From Halostreptopolyspora alba (GTDB lineage: Bacteria; Actinomycetota; Actinomycetes; Streptosporangiales; Streptosporangiaceae), in contig RJMB01000027.1 of NCBI GenBank assembly GCA_003725585.1, positions 1 to 64,000 on the forward strand: a DNA stretch of 64,000 bases, given 5' to 3'. Positions 8,069 to 15,606 of this stretch are shown here, in pieces. Position 1 is the stretch's first letter. Each line of letters begins with the position of its first letter. The notes under the pieces were generated by a model. The model had not been told where the DNA came from, did no database searches, and saw nothing but the letters and a program-made list of their open reading frames with translations. Both the position numbers and the translations under genes were made by a program.

Positions 8069-10666
8069 GTGACCGAGACGGCCATCCCGTTACCCGACCG
8101 GCTGGCCGCCCCCGCGGCCGGCTGGACGGTCGACACCGACGTCGTCGTCGTCGGCTCCGGGATCGCGGGGTTGAGCACGGCCCTGCGGTACACCCGGAGC
8201 ACCCCCCAGGGCAGGGTCGTCCTCGTCACCAAGGACACGATCTCCAACGGATCCACCCGGTGGGCCCAGGGCGGGATCGCCGCTGCCGTCGCCCCCTCCG
8301 ACGCCCTTACGCACATGGTGGACACCATGGCGGCCGGCGCGGGAATGTGTGACGCCGAGGCCGTGCGCACCCTGGTCAACGAGGGGCCGGACGCCCTGCG
8401 CTGGCTCCTGGACCTGGGAACGGCCTTCGACCGTGGGGACGACGGGGCGTTGGCACTGACCCGCGAGGGCGGTCATCACGCCGCCCGGATCGCGCACGCC
8501 GGTGGGGACGCGACCGGCGCGGAGATCGAGCGCGCCCTGACGGCGGCCGTGCGAGCCGAGCCCCGGATCGAGGTGATCGAGCACGCTTTCGTTCCCGACC
8601 TGCTGTGCGGCCCCAACCCGGAGCACGCCATGCGCGGCGAGCCGGCCGAACGCCCCCACGCCGTTTGCGGGGCCACGGTGCACGTCATGGGCGAGGGCCG
8701 GCGCGACGGCGTTGGTGCCGTGCGTGCCCGGGCGGTGGTGCTGGCCACCGGGGGCATGGGGCAGGTCTTCGGTGCCACGACCAACCCCGCCGTGTCCACC
8801 GGAGACGGGTTGGCCCTGGCACTGCGGGCCGGAGCCGGTGTCCGCGACCTGGAGTTCGTACAGTTCCACCCGACCGTGCTCTGGCTGGGGTCCGAGGCGC
8901 GCGGCCAGCAGCCGCTGATCTCCGAGGCGGTGCGCGGCGAGGGCGCCTTCCTGGTCGACAGTTCCGGGCGCCGCTTCATGCTGGGCGAGCACGAACTGGC
9001 CGACCTCGCCCCGCGTGACGTGGTGGCCAAGGCCGTCGCCCGCGCCATGGAGGCCACCGGGTCCTCGCACGTCTACCTCGACGCCCGGCACTTCGGCTCG
9101 GACACGTGGCGGGGCCGCTTCCCCACCATCCTGGCGAGCTGCCTCGAACACGGTATCGATCCGGTACACGACCTCGTTCCGGTGGCGCCGGCCGCGCACT
9201 ACGCGTCCGGTGGTGTTCAGGTCGACCTGAACGGCCGGACCTCGCTGCGCGGGCTGTACGCCGTCGGAGAGGTCGCCCGCACCGGGGTACACGGCGCCAA
9301 CAGGCTGGCCTCCAACTCGCTGCTGGAGGGGGTGGTGTTCGCCGACCGGATCGCGCGGACCATCGCCGAGGAGCCCCCCACGCGTACCTGGCCAGCGGAG
9401 TTCGACGCGGGCGGGTTGGTCGACCCCTCGATCGTGCCGGAGCTGCGGGCCATCATGTCGCGCCACGTGGGCGTGCTGCGCGACGGCGCGGGGCTCGCCG
9501 CCGCCGCCGAGAGGCTGGCCGAACTCGCCGGGAGCGGAGCGAGGTCCGTCGAAGCCGGGGTCCCCGCCTGGGAGGCCACCAACATGCTCACCGTCGCGGC
9601 CGTGCTGACCCGCGCCGCGACCGCGCGCACCGAGACTCGCGGCGCGCACTGGCGCGCCGACCACCCCGGATCCACCCAGGGGCGGCGCGAGCACGTCACC
9701 GTCGAGCTGCGCCGCGGCCGGCCGTCCAGCTACACGATCCCGCGCGGCGGGCCGAAGCGGCTCCGGTCCGGCCCCCTCGTCGCCGCGTTGGGCGAGGAGG
9801 CCGGCGTGCTCGCCGCGCGGACGGTGATGGAGGCACTGCACGAGGACGTGGCGTTCGGCCCCGGTCAGTGTCGTCTGCCAGCGGGAATCGGCGTCGACGT
9901 CACCAGCGTGGCCACTATTCCCGAGACCCAGATCCGCACCGGGCACATCGTTGCCCGCGCTGGTGGGGTGGTCGCCGGCCTTCCCGTGGCCGAGGCCGCG
10001 TTCTGGCAGGTGGCCGAGGGTGTCGTCGAGGTGCGACGCGAGGCCGCCGACGGCGACGAGGTCAAGCGCGGCGACACGTTGATGCGCGTCACCGGACGCA
10101 CCCGCGACCTGCTCACCGCCGAGCGCACCGCCCTGAACCTGCTGACCCACCTCTCGGGTGTCGCGACCGCCACCCGCGGCTGGGTGACCGCGGTCGCGGG
10201 AACCCGGGCGCGGATCCGGGACACCCGCAAGACGCACGCGGGACTGCGTGTCCTGGAGAAATACGCCGTGCGTTGTGGTGGTGGGGTCAACCACCGGTTC
10301 GGGCTCGGCGACGCGGCCCTGGTCAAGGACAACCACATCGTCGCGGCGGGCGGGGTGGCCGAGGCGGTCCGCGCGGTGCGCGAGGCCCACCCGGACGTGC
10401 CACTCGAGGTCGAGGTGGACCGTCTCGACCAGATCGAACCGGCCCTGGCAGCGGGGGCTGAGGAGATCCTGCTGGACAACTTCACCGTTGCGGAACTGCG
10501 CGAGGCCGTGACGTTGGTCGCGGGCCGCGCCCGGCTCGAGGCCAGCGGTGGGTTGACCCTCACGACCGCCCCCCAAGTCGCGGCCACGGGGGTGGACTAC
10601 CTCGCGGTCGGGGCCCTGACCCACTCCAGCCCCGCGCTGGACATCGCGCTCGACCTCGAAAACTGA
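8069..10666 (+). CDS. nadBC: Fused L-aspartate oxidase / nicotinate-nucleotide pyrophosphorylase
   Basis: One 865-residue ORF carries two NAD-synthesis enzymes. Residues 1 to about 545 are NadB, the FAD enzyme that oxidises L-aspartate to iminoaspartate. It has GSGIAGLS at 29-36, TRWAQGGIAAAV, REGGHHAARIAHAGGDATG, QFHPTVLW, HYASGGVQVDLNGRTSL and GANRLASNSLLEG. After a basic linker, residues from about 575 are NadC, which converts quinolinate and PRPP to nicotinate mononucleotide, CO2 and PPi. NadC motifs are DVTSVATIP, LNLLTHLSGVAT, RDTRKTHAGLRVLEKYAVR (near 717; TTPG is more usual than THAG), GGGVNHRFGLGDAALVKDNH and EILLDNF. GTG 8069 follows GAACGAGGAGAG. No stop or restart codon separates the halves, so the fusion looks real. 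The intermediate enzyme NadA is not in the window. Confidence 0.93.
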   Translation: MTETAIPLPDRLAAPAAGWTVDTDVVVVGSGIAGLSTALRYTRSTPQGRVVLVTKDTISNGSTRWAQGGIAAAVAPSDALTHMVDTMAAGAGMCDAEAVRTLVNEGPDALRWLLDLGTAFDRGDDGALALTREGGHHAARIAHAGGDATGAEIERALTAAVRAEPRIEVIEHAFVPDLLCGPNPEHAMRGEPAERPHAVCGATVHVMGEGRRDGVGAVRARAVVLATGGMGQVFGATTNPAVSTGDGLALALRAGAGVRDLEFVQFHPTVLWLGSEARGQQPLISEAVRGEGAFLVDSSGRRFMLGEHELADLAPRDVVAKAVARAMEATGSSHVYLDARHFGSDTWRGRFPTILASCLEHGIDPVHDLVPVAPAAHYASGGVQVDLNGRTSLRGLYAVGEVARTGVHGANRLASNSLLEGVVFADRIARTIAEEPPTRTWPAEFDAGGLVDPSIVPELRAIMSRHVGVLRDGAGLAAAAERLAELAGSGARSVEAGVPAWEATNMLTVAAVLTRAATARTETRGAHWRADHPGSTQGRREHVTVELRRGRPSSYTIPRGGPKRLRSGPLVAALGEEAGVLAARTVMEALHEDVAFGPGQCRLPAGIGVDVTSVATIPETQIRTGHIVARAGGVVAGLPVAEAAFWQVAEGVVEVRREAADGDEVKRGDTLMRVTGRTRDLLTAERTALNLLTHLSGVATATRGWVTAVAGTRARIRDTRKTHAGLRVLEKYAVRCGGGVNHRFGLGDAALVKDNHIVAAGGVAEAVRAVREAHPDVPLEVEVDRLDQIEPALAAGAEEILLDNFTVAELREAVTLVAGRARLEASGGLTLTTAPQVAATGVDYLAVGALTHSSPALDIALDLEN

Positions 10667-10712
10667 CCACGAACCATCCCGATCTCCCGGACAACCGCGA
10701 AAAGGGGCCCCG

Positions 10713-11495
10713 ATGCTGCTCGCGATCGATGTGGGCAACTCGCAAACGGTTCTCGGCCTGTTCGATGGCGACCACCTGCTGGAGCACTGGCGGGTCGGCA
10801 CGGACTACCGGCGTACCGCCGACGAATGGGCCGTGGTGCTACAGGGGCTCATCGGAGCCAGCTCCCTACTGGGACCGAACGATGTCGACGGGATCGCCCT
10901 GTGCTGCTCCGTGCCGACCGTGCAGCTGGAGATGCGGGCGATGTTCCGGCGGCACTACGGCGACGTTCCCGCCGTCATCGTGGAGCCCGGGGTGAAGACG
11001 GGGGTGCCGATCCGGATGGACAATCCCAAGGAGGTCGGCAGCGACCGGATCATCAACGCGCTCGCCGCGGTGCGCCTCTATGACGGCCCCAGCGTTGTCG
11101 TGGACTTCGGTACCGCGACCACCTTCGACGCCATCAGCACCAAGGGCGAGTACATCGGGGGTGCCATCGCCCCCGGCATCGACATCTCGGTGGAGGCGTT
11201 GTCGCGCCGTGGCGCGCAGCTGCACATGGTGGAGATCGCGAAACCGCGTTCCGTCGTGGCCAAGAACACGACAGAGGCGTTGCGCTCCGGCATCGTCTAT
11301 GGGTTCGCCGGCCAGGTCGACGGGATCGTCGATCGGATGGTCCAGGAGCTCACCGACGACGCCGACGAGGTCACCGTGGTGGCCACCGGTGGGCTCGCCC
11401 CCCTGGTCGTGAGCGAGTGCGAGACGGTCGACGTGCACGAGCCCTGGCTGACCCTCGTCGGGCTGCGGCTGGTCTTCGAGCGCAACACCGAATAG
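10713..11495 (+). CDS. coaX: Type III pantothenate kinase
   Basis: CoaX phosphorylates pantothenate, the first step of coenzyme A synthesis; type III enzymes are not inhibited by CoA and need a monovalent cation. The 260-residue protein shows the ASKHA-fold phosphate loop (AIDVGNSQTVLGLFDG, residues 4-19), the GVPIRMDNPKEVGSDRIINA segment, VVDFGTATTFD and GGAIAPGIDISVEAL. AAAGGGG lies upstream of ATG 10713. It closes the panC-nadBC-coaX cofactor run; the product of PanC is its substrate. Confidence 0.96.
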   Translation: MLLAIDVGNSQTVLGLFDGDHLLEHWRVGTDYRRTADEWAVVLQGLIGASSLLGPNDVDGIALCCSVPTVQLEMRAMFRRHYGDVPAVIVEPGVKTGVPIRMDNPKEVGSDRIINALAAVRLYDGPSVVVDFGTATTFDAISTKGEYIGGAIAPGIDISVEALSRRGAQLHMVEIAKPRSVVAKNTTEALRSGIVYGFAGQVDGIVDRMVQELTDDADEVTVVATGGLAPLVVSECETVDVHEPWLTLVGLRLVFERNTE

Positions 11496-11517
11496 CGTGC
11501 CCGCGACGGCCCGTCGC

Positions 11518-11556
11518 CCCGAACGAATTCGGGCACCCCACCCGGCCCGGTAGGAT
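11518..11556 (+). promoter_or_regulatory. Candidate promoter with palindrome over the -35
   Basis: TTCGGG (11528-11533), 17 bases, then TAGGAT (11551-11556) resembles a housekeeping promoter with a weak -35. The -35 lies in the right half of a palindrome with six-base arms, CCCGAA and TTCGGG around CGAA (11518-11533). The -10 is seven bases from a GTG that opens a short ORF, the spacing of a leaderless transcript. Confidence 0.35.
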
Positions 11557-11563
11557 CGCGCCC

Positions 11564-11623
11564 GTGAGAACCGCGTGTGGGGTGAGACACACCCGCGCCT
11601 CGCGATTGTCGTGGCGCGGGTGA
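11564..11623 (+). CDS. Candidate leaderless 19-codon ORF (possible leader peptide)
   Basis: GTG 11564 opens a 19-residue frame (MRTACGVRHTRASRLSWRG) ending in TGA at 11621-11623. It is too short for normal gene calling, but TAGGAT sits seven bases upstream, the expected leaderless spacing. Its second half overlaps an inverted repeat (11590-11622), as in attenuator-type leaders. The peptide is rich in Arg, with one Cys and one Trp. No sizeable gene follows for about 540 bases, so a regulatory target is not obvious. Coding status is uncertain. Confidence 0.25.
   Translation: MRTACGVRHTRASRLSWRG
11590..11622 (+). terminator. Hairpin after coaX
   Basis: CACCCGCGCC (11590-11599) and GGCGCGGGTG (11613-11622) form a perfect ten-base stem with a 13-base loop. 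No U-tract follows, which is common in high-GC actinobacteria. It may end coaX transcription or act on the short ORF it overlaps. Confidence 0.4.
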
Positions 11624-12152
11624 AGCGCCAGGGTAGTCGGGGTGTCCCGAGGGTCACTTTCGGAATACTCCGCTGTGTGGCGCGTGCCGCGGCCGACTGT
11701 TCTGTCGAAGGTTGTCTTCGCAGGTCAGTTTGGTTGTCGTAGGTTCTTGCCGCGCAAGTAAAGTACTCTGGGTCGCCATTTTCTCACTCTGGGTCAAAGT
11801 ATTGACCTTGACGACCTGATCCGCTCCGCTTAGCGTTTCGAAAACAAGCGGAGATTTCCGTGTGTTTGCCGTAGTGGATCGAAAGACGGTAAGTGAGGAT
11901 GGCCAAACACAGCTTCGGCGGTGTTGACCTTCCTTTGCCGTGTGCGCCATTGCGGTGGCCTGTCCGTCCCAGGTCGCCGCGACCGGGCCCCGGAGTCATG
12001 CCGGTGCCGGATTCTCGCTTCTTGCCAGGGGAGCGAGAGTGCCGGGGCCGGTGGGGTGAGTCCGGGGGCATCCCAGCCGCGTGTCAAGAGGTGACGACCT
12101 CTGCTTGCCTCAGGTCTCTGCGGCGACGAGTCGATGTTCCGCGCTCACAGGG
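11624..12152. other. Gene-free region with a candidate promoter
   Basis: No frame in this stretch on either strand has actinobacterial coding character, and the base composition is visibly less GC-rich than the flanking genes. TTGACG (11808-11813), 17 bases, TAGCGT (11831-11836) is a reasonable promoter that would give the HTH gene at 12168 a leader of more than 300 bases. The sequence CTCTGGGTC occurs twice (around 11767 and 11787). The region may hold a long untranslated leader or a small RNA; nothing more specific can be supported. Confidence 0.4.
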
Positions 12153-12167
12153 ATGAGGGAGGACGGA

Positions 12168-12512
12168 GTGGAACAGGCCACACTCGTACGTCGTGCCAAG
12201 GAACCGGAAATCACGCCTCTGCGTGAGGGTGTCAGGGAACCGGCGATCACGCCCGTGCGTGAAGGGGCGATGTCGCAGGTGTCGACACCACCGCCGCGTG
12301 ATGGGCTCCCCAACGTCGCGACGGACCTGGCCGATGACGAGCTCCAACTGTTGGCGGAGATCGCCACGGGTGTCACCACCGACGTTGCCGCACGGCGGTT
12401 GGAGCTCAGCGCACGTACGCTACGCCGCAGGCTTCGTGCCATCTGCGACCAGCTCGGGGTGAACACCCCGATCGAGGCGGTCGTGTGGGCCGCGCGCAGA
12501 CAGCTGATCTGA
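12168..12512 (+). CDS. Small LuxR-type helix-turn-helix protein
   Basis: A 114-residue protein. The first 50 or so residues are low complexity (an EPEITPLREGVREPAITPVR near-repeat). The rest is a LuxR/FixJ-like DNA-binding domain: DDELQLLAEIATGVTTDVAA, then ARRLELSARTLRRRLRAICD and LGVNTPIEAVVWAARR. No receiver or sensor domain is present, so it is a stand-alone DNA-binding protein of unknown target. GTG 12168 is chosen because AGGGAGGA lies about six bases upstream; ATG 12153 is in frame but poorly placed. It sits between the cofactor operon and lsr2/clpC. Confidence 0.82.
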   Translation: MEQATLVRRAKEPEITPLREGVREPAITPVREGAMSQVSTPPPRDGLPNVATDLADDELQLLAEIATGVTTDVAARRLELSARTLRRRLRAICDQLGVNTPIEAVVWAARRQLI

Positions 12513-12605
12513 CGAGCGACAGAGAACAGGTGGCCGTTTCGTCCGGGAGCCCCCGCTTGGACGGAACGGCCGTGTTCGAGCGTGCCGTGCGCTTCCGCGG
12601 ACGAG

Positions 12606-12611
12606 TAGGCT
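12606..12611 (+). promoter_or_regulatory. Candidate -10 element for the GNAT gene
   Basis: TAGGCT lies ten bases before ATG 12622. There is no Shine-Dalgarno sequence, so the transcript may have almost no leader. Confidence 0.35.
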
Positions 12612-12621
12612 GGGTCCGGCC

Positions 12622-13152
12622 ATGTCCCTGCCCGAGATCACCGTCCGGCGCGCGCGTACACGCGACGTCGTTCATATCCGCCGCCTGATCGACGAGTTCA
12701 GCGGGGAGCGGCGTGTGCTCTCCAAGAGCACGGTCAACCTGTATGAGGACGTCCAAGAGTTCCGGGTGGCCGAGGCCGACGACAGTGCCAGGGGCACTGT
12801 CGTCGGTTGCGGCGCCCTTCATGTCCTCTGGGAGGACCTGGCCGAGGTGCGAACGGTGGCCGTCGACCCGGCGGTGCAGGGGCGCGGTGTCGGCCACCGC
12901 ATCGTCGAGGAGCTGCTCGTCACGGCGCGTGAGCTCGGGGTGCGCAGGGTGTTCTGCCTGACGTTCGAGCCCCGCTTCTTCAGCCGGCACGGCTTCCACC
13001 CCATCCAGGGAACCCCCGTCTCGCCACGGGTCTACGAGGAGCTGCTGCGTTCCTACGACGAGGGTGTCGCGGAATTCTTGGACCTGGAACGCGTCAAGCC
13101 CAACACCCTTGGCAATACGCGGATGTTGCTGCATCTCGACACCGAGGGATGA
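12622..13152 (+). CDS. Amino-acid N-acetyltransferase (N-acetylglutamate synthase-like)
   Basis: A 176-residue GNAT-fold acetyltransferase resembling the short actinobacterial ArgA type (M. tuberculosis Rv2747), which makes N-acetylglutamate for arginine synthesis. Visible motifs are VRRARTRDVVHIRRLID at the N-terminus, the acetyl-CoA loop RTVAVDPAVQGRGVGHRIVEEL (Q/RxxGxG/A type, near residues 79-100), and the ArgA-like RRVFCLTFEPRFFSRHGF segment. No other arginine gene is nearby. TAGGCT lies ten bases before the ATG, with no ribosome binding site. Confidence 0.87.
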   Translation: MSLPEITVRRARTRDVVHIRRLIDEFSGERRVLSKSTVNLYEDVQEFRVAEADDSARGTVVGCGALHVLWEDLAEVRTVAVDPAVQGRGVGHRIVEELLVTARELGVRRVFCLTFEPRFFSRHGFHPIQGTPVSPRVYEELLRSYDEGVAEFLDLERVKPNTLGNTRMLLHLDTEG

Positions 13153-13162
13153 GAACCGCGTT

Positions 13163-13189
13163 CCGCGGCACGCGCCCGAAGTGCCGCGG
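13163..13189 (+). terminator. Hairpin downstream of the GNAT gene
   Basis: CCGCGGCAC (13163-13171) and GTGCCGCGG (13181-13189) form a perfect nine-base stem with a nine-base loop, followed by TTCGT. It begins 10 bases after the GNAT stop, so it is a likely intrinsic terminator. Confidence 0.6.
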
Positions 13190-14136
13190 TTCGTACGATA
13201 CCCCTGTTGTGTCGCGAATCTCGGTCTGTGGAGACGGGGATTGGCGCGTTCTCCACGGGGTAGCGGGCATCCGGGGCGCGTACCGGAGAGCCGGGTCAAC
13301 GATGTACCATTCGTGGGTGTTCGGGGTATTTACCGGCGGAGAGATCCTGTCAGCCTCGGAAGTCCTCGTCCTCGCGCGGTAAGCGAAGGCCGCCGGAGTG
13401 ATTTCGCGACGTTCAGAGAACGGGCCACCCGGCGGCGGATTCGGATACGGCACCCGGCCGGAGTGAGTGAAATCACCGGGCGTGTGGCGCGCGACAGTTG
13501 TCGGCCGGGGGCGGACGTGAGGCTTCGGGCGGCAATCCGTGTGTCCCAGCGGGTCCCGATATCAAGAGCGGCACGGAACTCAACGCGTGGAAGAGTCGCG
13601 CGGCGACGTCTAACCCCGCAGAAGTCTGGCCGTGACCGCGCGGAGTGGGCCGAGTGGTTCGAAGCCGGACAACGATCTGGCATCTGATGAGTGCCCTTCG
13701 GCGTATATGGTCACCGATGTGAGCCGCGTGCATACAGATGGGTAATCTGTGTTTGTGGGGAGAACACGTCTTAGGTCGTCTCGGACCGGTTCCTGGTGCG
13801 GAGTGCGCACCCGGATGTATATACCTGTTCCCGCCCGAGGAGAGAGCGGGTCGTTTGCGTGCGGCTACGAAGCGTTGCCATTTCGCGGGTGATTGGCCAC
13901 AATCTCCTGTCTCAGGGGCGAGTGCCCGAGGTCGGGCGCCGTGGCGTGACGGTTTTGTGGGGAGTCCGAATCCCCTTCCGTCCGAGGAGTGGGCTGAGCA
14001 GGTCTCGTATGGTGTCTATGATGTCGGGGACCGAGGTCTGCCGGGTTGGGCGATCAAGAAGTCGGGGCGAGACCACCACACCCCTACGTGGGGTAATTGC
14101 TGCACAAAGTAACAACAAGGAAGGGGTGTGCGTTCG
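13190..14136. other. About 950-base region without a recognisable gene
   Basis: Every frame here either lacks a ribosome binding site or has codon third positions without the strong G/C bias of neighbouring genes. The longest candidate (13738-14112, 124 codons) has mixed third positions and no recognisable features. The stretch from about 13680 to 14130 is less GC-rich. A small inverted repeat CAGAT/ATCTG lies near 13733-13747. I see no match to a riboswitch or tRNA. It may be a long leader, a small RNA or an AT-enriched binding region for the neighbouring Lsr2 protein. Confidence 0.4.
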
Positions 14137-14412
14137 ATGGGTGACGTTTTGTCGGCGCTGCTCCCACCCGCTGTTGTCGCCACGGTGTTCTGTACGTTCA
14201 TCATCAAGCTGCTCCGTAGGGAGATGGCTCCCAGAACGTCGGACGGACGGCTCGCCAAGGGGGTGGACGAACCCTCGGGCACCGGAACCGTCAAGGCCGA
14301 AACCGAGTCTCAGGCGAACACGGGGACTGTCACGCCGGAAGGTGGGGCAAACGGTGCGGAGAGTCCTTCCGTGGAAGTTCGCGACCATGAGTCGGGAACC
14401 GACGATCGCTAA
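14137..14412 (+). CDS. Small single-span membrane protein
   Basis: A 91-residue protein with one N-terminal membrane segment (VLSALLPPAVVATVFCTFII, residues 4-23), a short basic stop-transfer patch (KLLRREM) and a polar, Gly/Thr/Glu-rich tail. No domain is recognised. ATG 14137 is preferred because AAGGAAGGGG ends about ten bases before it; GTG 14128 is in frame but too close to that site. Similar small membrane proteins are often annotated as hypothetical near lsr2 in actinomycetes. Function unknown. Confidence 0.7.
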   Translation: MGDVLSALLPPAVVATVFCTFIIKLLRREMAPRTSDGRLAKGVDEPSGTGTVKAETESQANTGTVTPEGGANGAESPSVEVRDHESGTDDR

Positions 14413-14553
14413 CGGCGACGCGGGAATGTGAGGCTTCGTCCGGGCGTTAACGAGATCTGACCGGAGTCCCACTGGGGCGGCGGACTATGACGGGAGTGAG
14501 AGCTTTCGGATGGTGGGGCTCGGTTAGCCCGGGGGATTTTGCCGCGTTGGGAA

Positions 14554-14582
14554 TTGTCTTTCGGCTGCACTCCCGATAGCTT
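14554..14582 (+). promoter_or_regulatory. Candidate lsr2 promoter
   Basis: TTGTCT (14554-14559), a 17-base spacer and TAGCTT (14577-14582) match a housekeeping promoter. It lies 44 bases before the lsr2 ATG, in a locally A/T-rich patch that could also serve Lsr2 autoregulation. Confidence 0.45.
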
Positions 14583-14625
14583 TATATTTAGGTGCCCCGC
14601 ACCACTATGTGAAAGGTCTGTATCC

Positions 14626-14958
14626 ATGGCACAAAAGGTTCAAGTGCTTCTCGTGGACGATCTCGACGGCGGTGAGGCCGAGGAGACGGTTTCGTTCGGA
14701 GTCGACGGAACGTCCTACGAAATCGACCTCAGCGCCGACAATGCTTCGCAGCTACGCGAGGCTCTGGCGCCGTACGTCAAGGTCGCACGGAAGGCACCAC
14801 AGAAGACGGGCCGCGGCAAGCGGCAGCAGCGTAGCGCTCCCAGTCGCGAGCGCAGCGCGGAGATCCGCGCGTGGGCCAAGGCCGCGGGCAAGCAGGTCAA
14901 CGAGCGTGGCCGCATCCCGGCCGCCATCGTCGCCGAGTACGAGGCAGCCCAGCGCTGA
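14626..14958 (+). CDS. lsr2: Nucleoid-associated protein Lsr2
   Basis: Lsr2 is the actinobacterial H-NS analogue. It bridges AT-rich DNA and silences horizontally acquired and other AT-rich genes. The 110-residue protein has the N-terminal dimerisation domain (MAQKVQVLLVDDLDGGEAEE, then VSFGVDGTSYEIDLS), a basic linker (KTGRGKRQQR) and the C-terminal DNA-binding domain with the AT-hook-like RGRIP motif (AKAAGKQVNERGRIPAAIVA). The length is normal. GAAAGG lies about ten bases before ATG 14626. Confidence 0.97.
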   Translation: MAQKVQVLLVDDLDGGEAEETVSFGVDGTSYEIDLSADNASQLREALAPYVKVARKAPQKTGRGKRQQRSAPSRERSAEIRAWAKAAGKQVNERGRIPAAIVAEYEAAQR

Positions 14959-15258
14959 ACCCGTGATTTCCTCGCGGGGCTCCCAATGGTGCGTAGCCGC
15001 GGGGCGCATTCGACGGAGGGACGTGCCCCGCGCCGGGTACTGCCTCGGACACGAGGCGGACAGGGCGATTCCCTGCATGGTTTCGCGGGGTTCTCGGACG
15101 AGGGAGGCTCCCGCGAGATCATGCGTCTCCACAGCCCCCACGGATCGCGCTGTCGTCGGGGCCTTAGCTGCGTGGCCGACCTGCCCGGGAGGGGTGGCGC
15201 GTGTCCCACGACGAGCCGGGCCGAACGGGCCTCGAAGTCTCGAATCCCGCTGAGGTGC

Positions 15259-15272
15259 GTTCGCTCAGAGCA
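15259..15272 (+). promoter_or_regulatory. Imperfect ClgR-box-like sequence
   Basis: GTTCGC, five bases, then GCA. It differs by one base from the GTTCGC-N5-GCG operator that I recall for the Streptomyces Clp regulator ClgR. It lies 77 bases upstream of the exact match. Confidence 0.25.
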
Positions 15273-15296
15273 AACCGCACAAACCGGTGGCCCGGA

Positions 15297-15337
15297 ACGG
15301 CCCGTGTGCCCTCCCAGTGGGGAGGTACACGGGCCGT
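15297..15337 (+). terminator. Long hairpin upstream of clpC
   Basis: ACGGCCCGTGT (15297-15307) and ACACGGGCCGT (15327-15337) are perfect 11-base arms. Inside them CCTCCC and GGGAGG can extend the stem. It could terminate lsr2 transcription, although it lies 338 bases past the stop, or protect the clpC leader from upstream read-through. Its ACGGCCCGT core recurs in the hairpins at 18158 and 63513. Confidence 0.5.
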
Positions 15338-15349
15338 TCGCTCGCGGCG
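15336..15349 (+). promoter_or_regulatory. ClgR-box-like operator upstream of clpC
   Basis: GTTCGC (15336-15341), five bases, GCG (15347-15349) exactly fits the ClgR operator recalled for Streptomyces, where ClgR activates clp protease genes. It lies about 86 bases upstream of the SigR-type -35 and 258 bases from the clpC start. The motif is short and GC-rich, so chance matches are possible. Confidence 0.4.
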
Positions 15350-15434
15350 TAGCTGGAACACCGAAGGCCCGATAGGTAGTTGGATGTGGATGAACGCCCT
15401 ATCGTCGGGGAAAGTCTCTTGCACGGACGGCTGT

Positions 15435-15460
15435 GGAATGGTCGTCGTGTGGGATGTGTT
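15435..15460 (+). promoter_or_regulatory. SigR (SigH)-type promoter of clpC
   Basis: GGAAT (15435-15439), 18 bases, GTT (15458-15460) exactly matches the promoter consensus of the thiol-stress sigma factor SigR/SigH. clpC is a known member of that regulon in Streptomyces. Transcription would start near 15466, giving a leader of about 140 bases. The sequence match is seen directly; use by SigR is inferred. Confidence 0.5.
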
Positions 15461-15606
15461 CGTCGGGTCGGTCCGTAGAGCCGGGCGGCTTGGTGGACGG
15501 GTGCGGTAGCGCCCTCCAGGGCTTCTCCCCTGAAGGGCCGAAATGCGGAAAAGTGAGGGTCGGAACTGCCGTCCCTGCCTGACCGCTCTGTGAGGAGCGA
15601 CGAGAC

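Larger units (their letters stand above)
14959..15606. other. lsr2-clpC intergenic region
   Basis: No frame has coding character. The region holds a long hairpin (15297-15337), two ClgR-box-like sequences (15259-15272 and 15336-15349) and a SigR-type promoter (15435-15460), each listed separately. The first 300 bases after lsr2 show nothing recognisable. Confidence 0.6.

Noticed and set aside
11893-12156. 87-codon frame upstream of the HTH gene
   Set aside because: Poor codon bias and no ribosome binding site; lies in a likely untranslated leader.
13960-13995. GGGGAGTCCGAATCCCC resembles a tRNA T-arm
   Set aside because: The loop differs from TTCRANY, the stem is poor, and no matching acceptor, D or anticodon arm lies within tRNA distance.
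13738-14112. A 124-codon frame in the lsr2 upstream region
   Set aside because: No ribosome binding site, unbiased codon third positions and no recognisable motif; described as part of a non-coding region.
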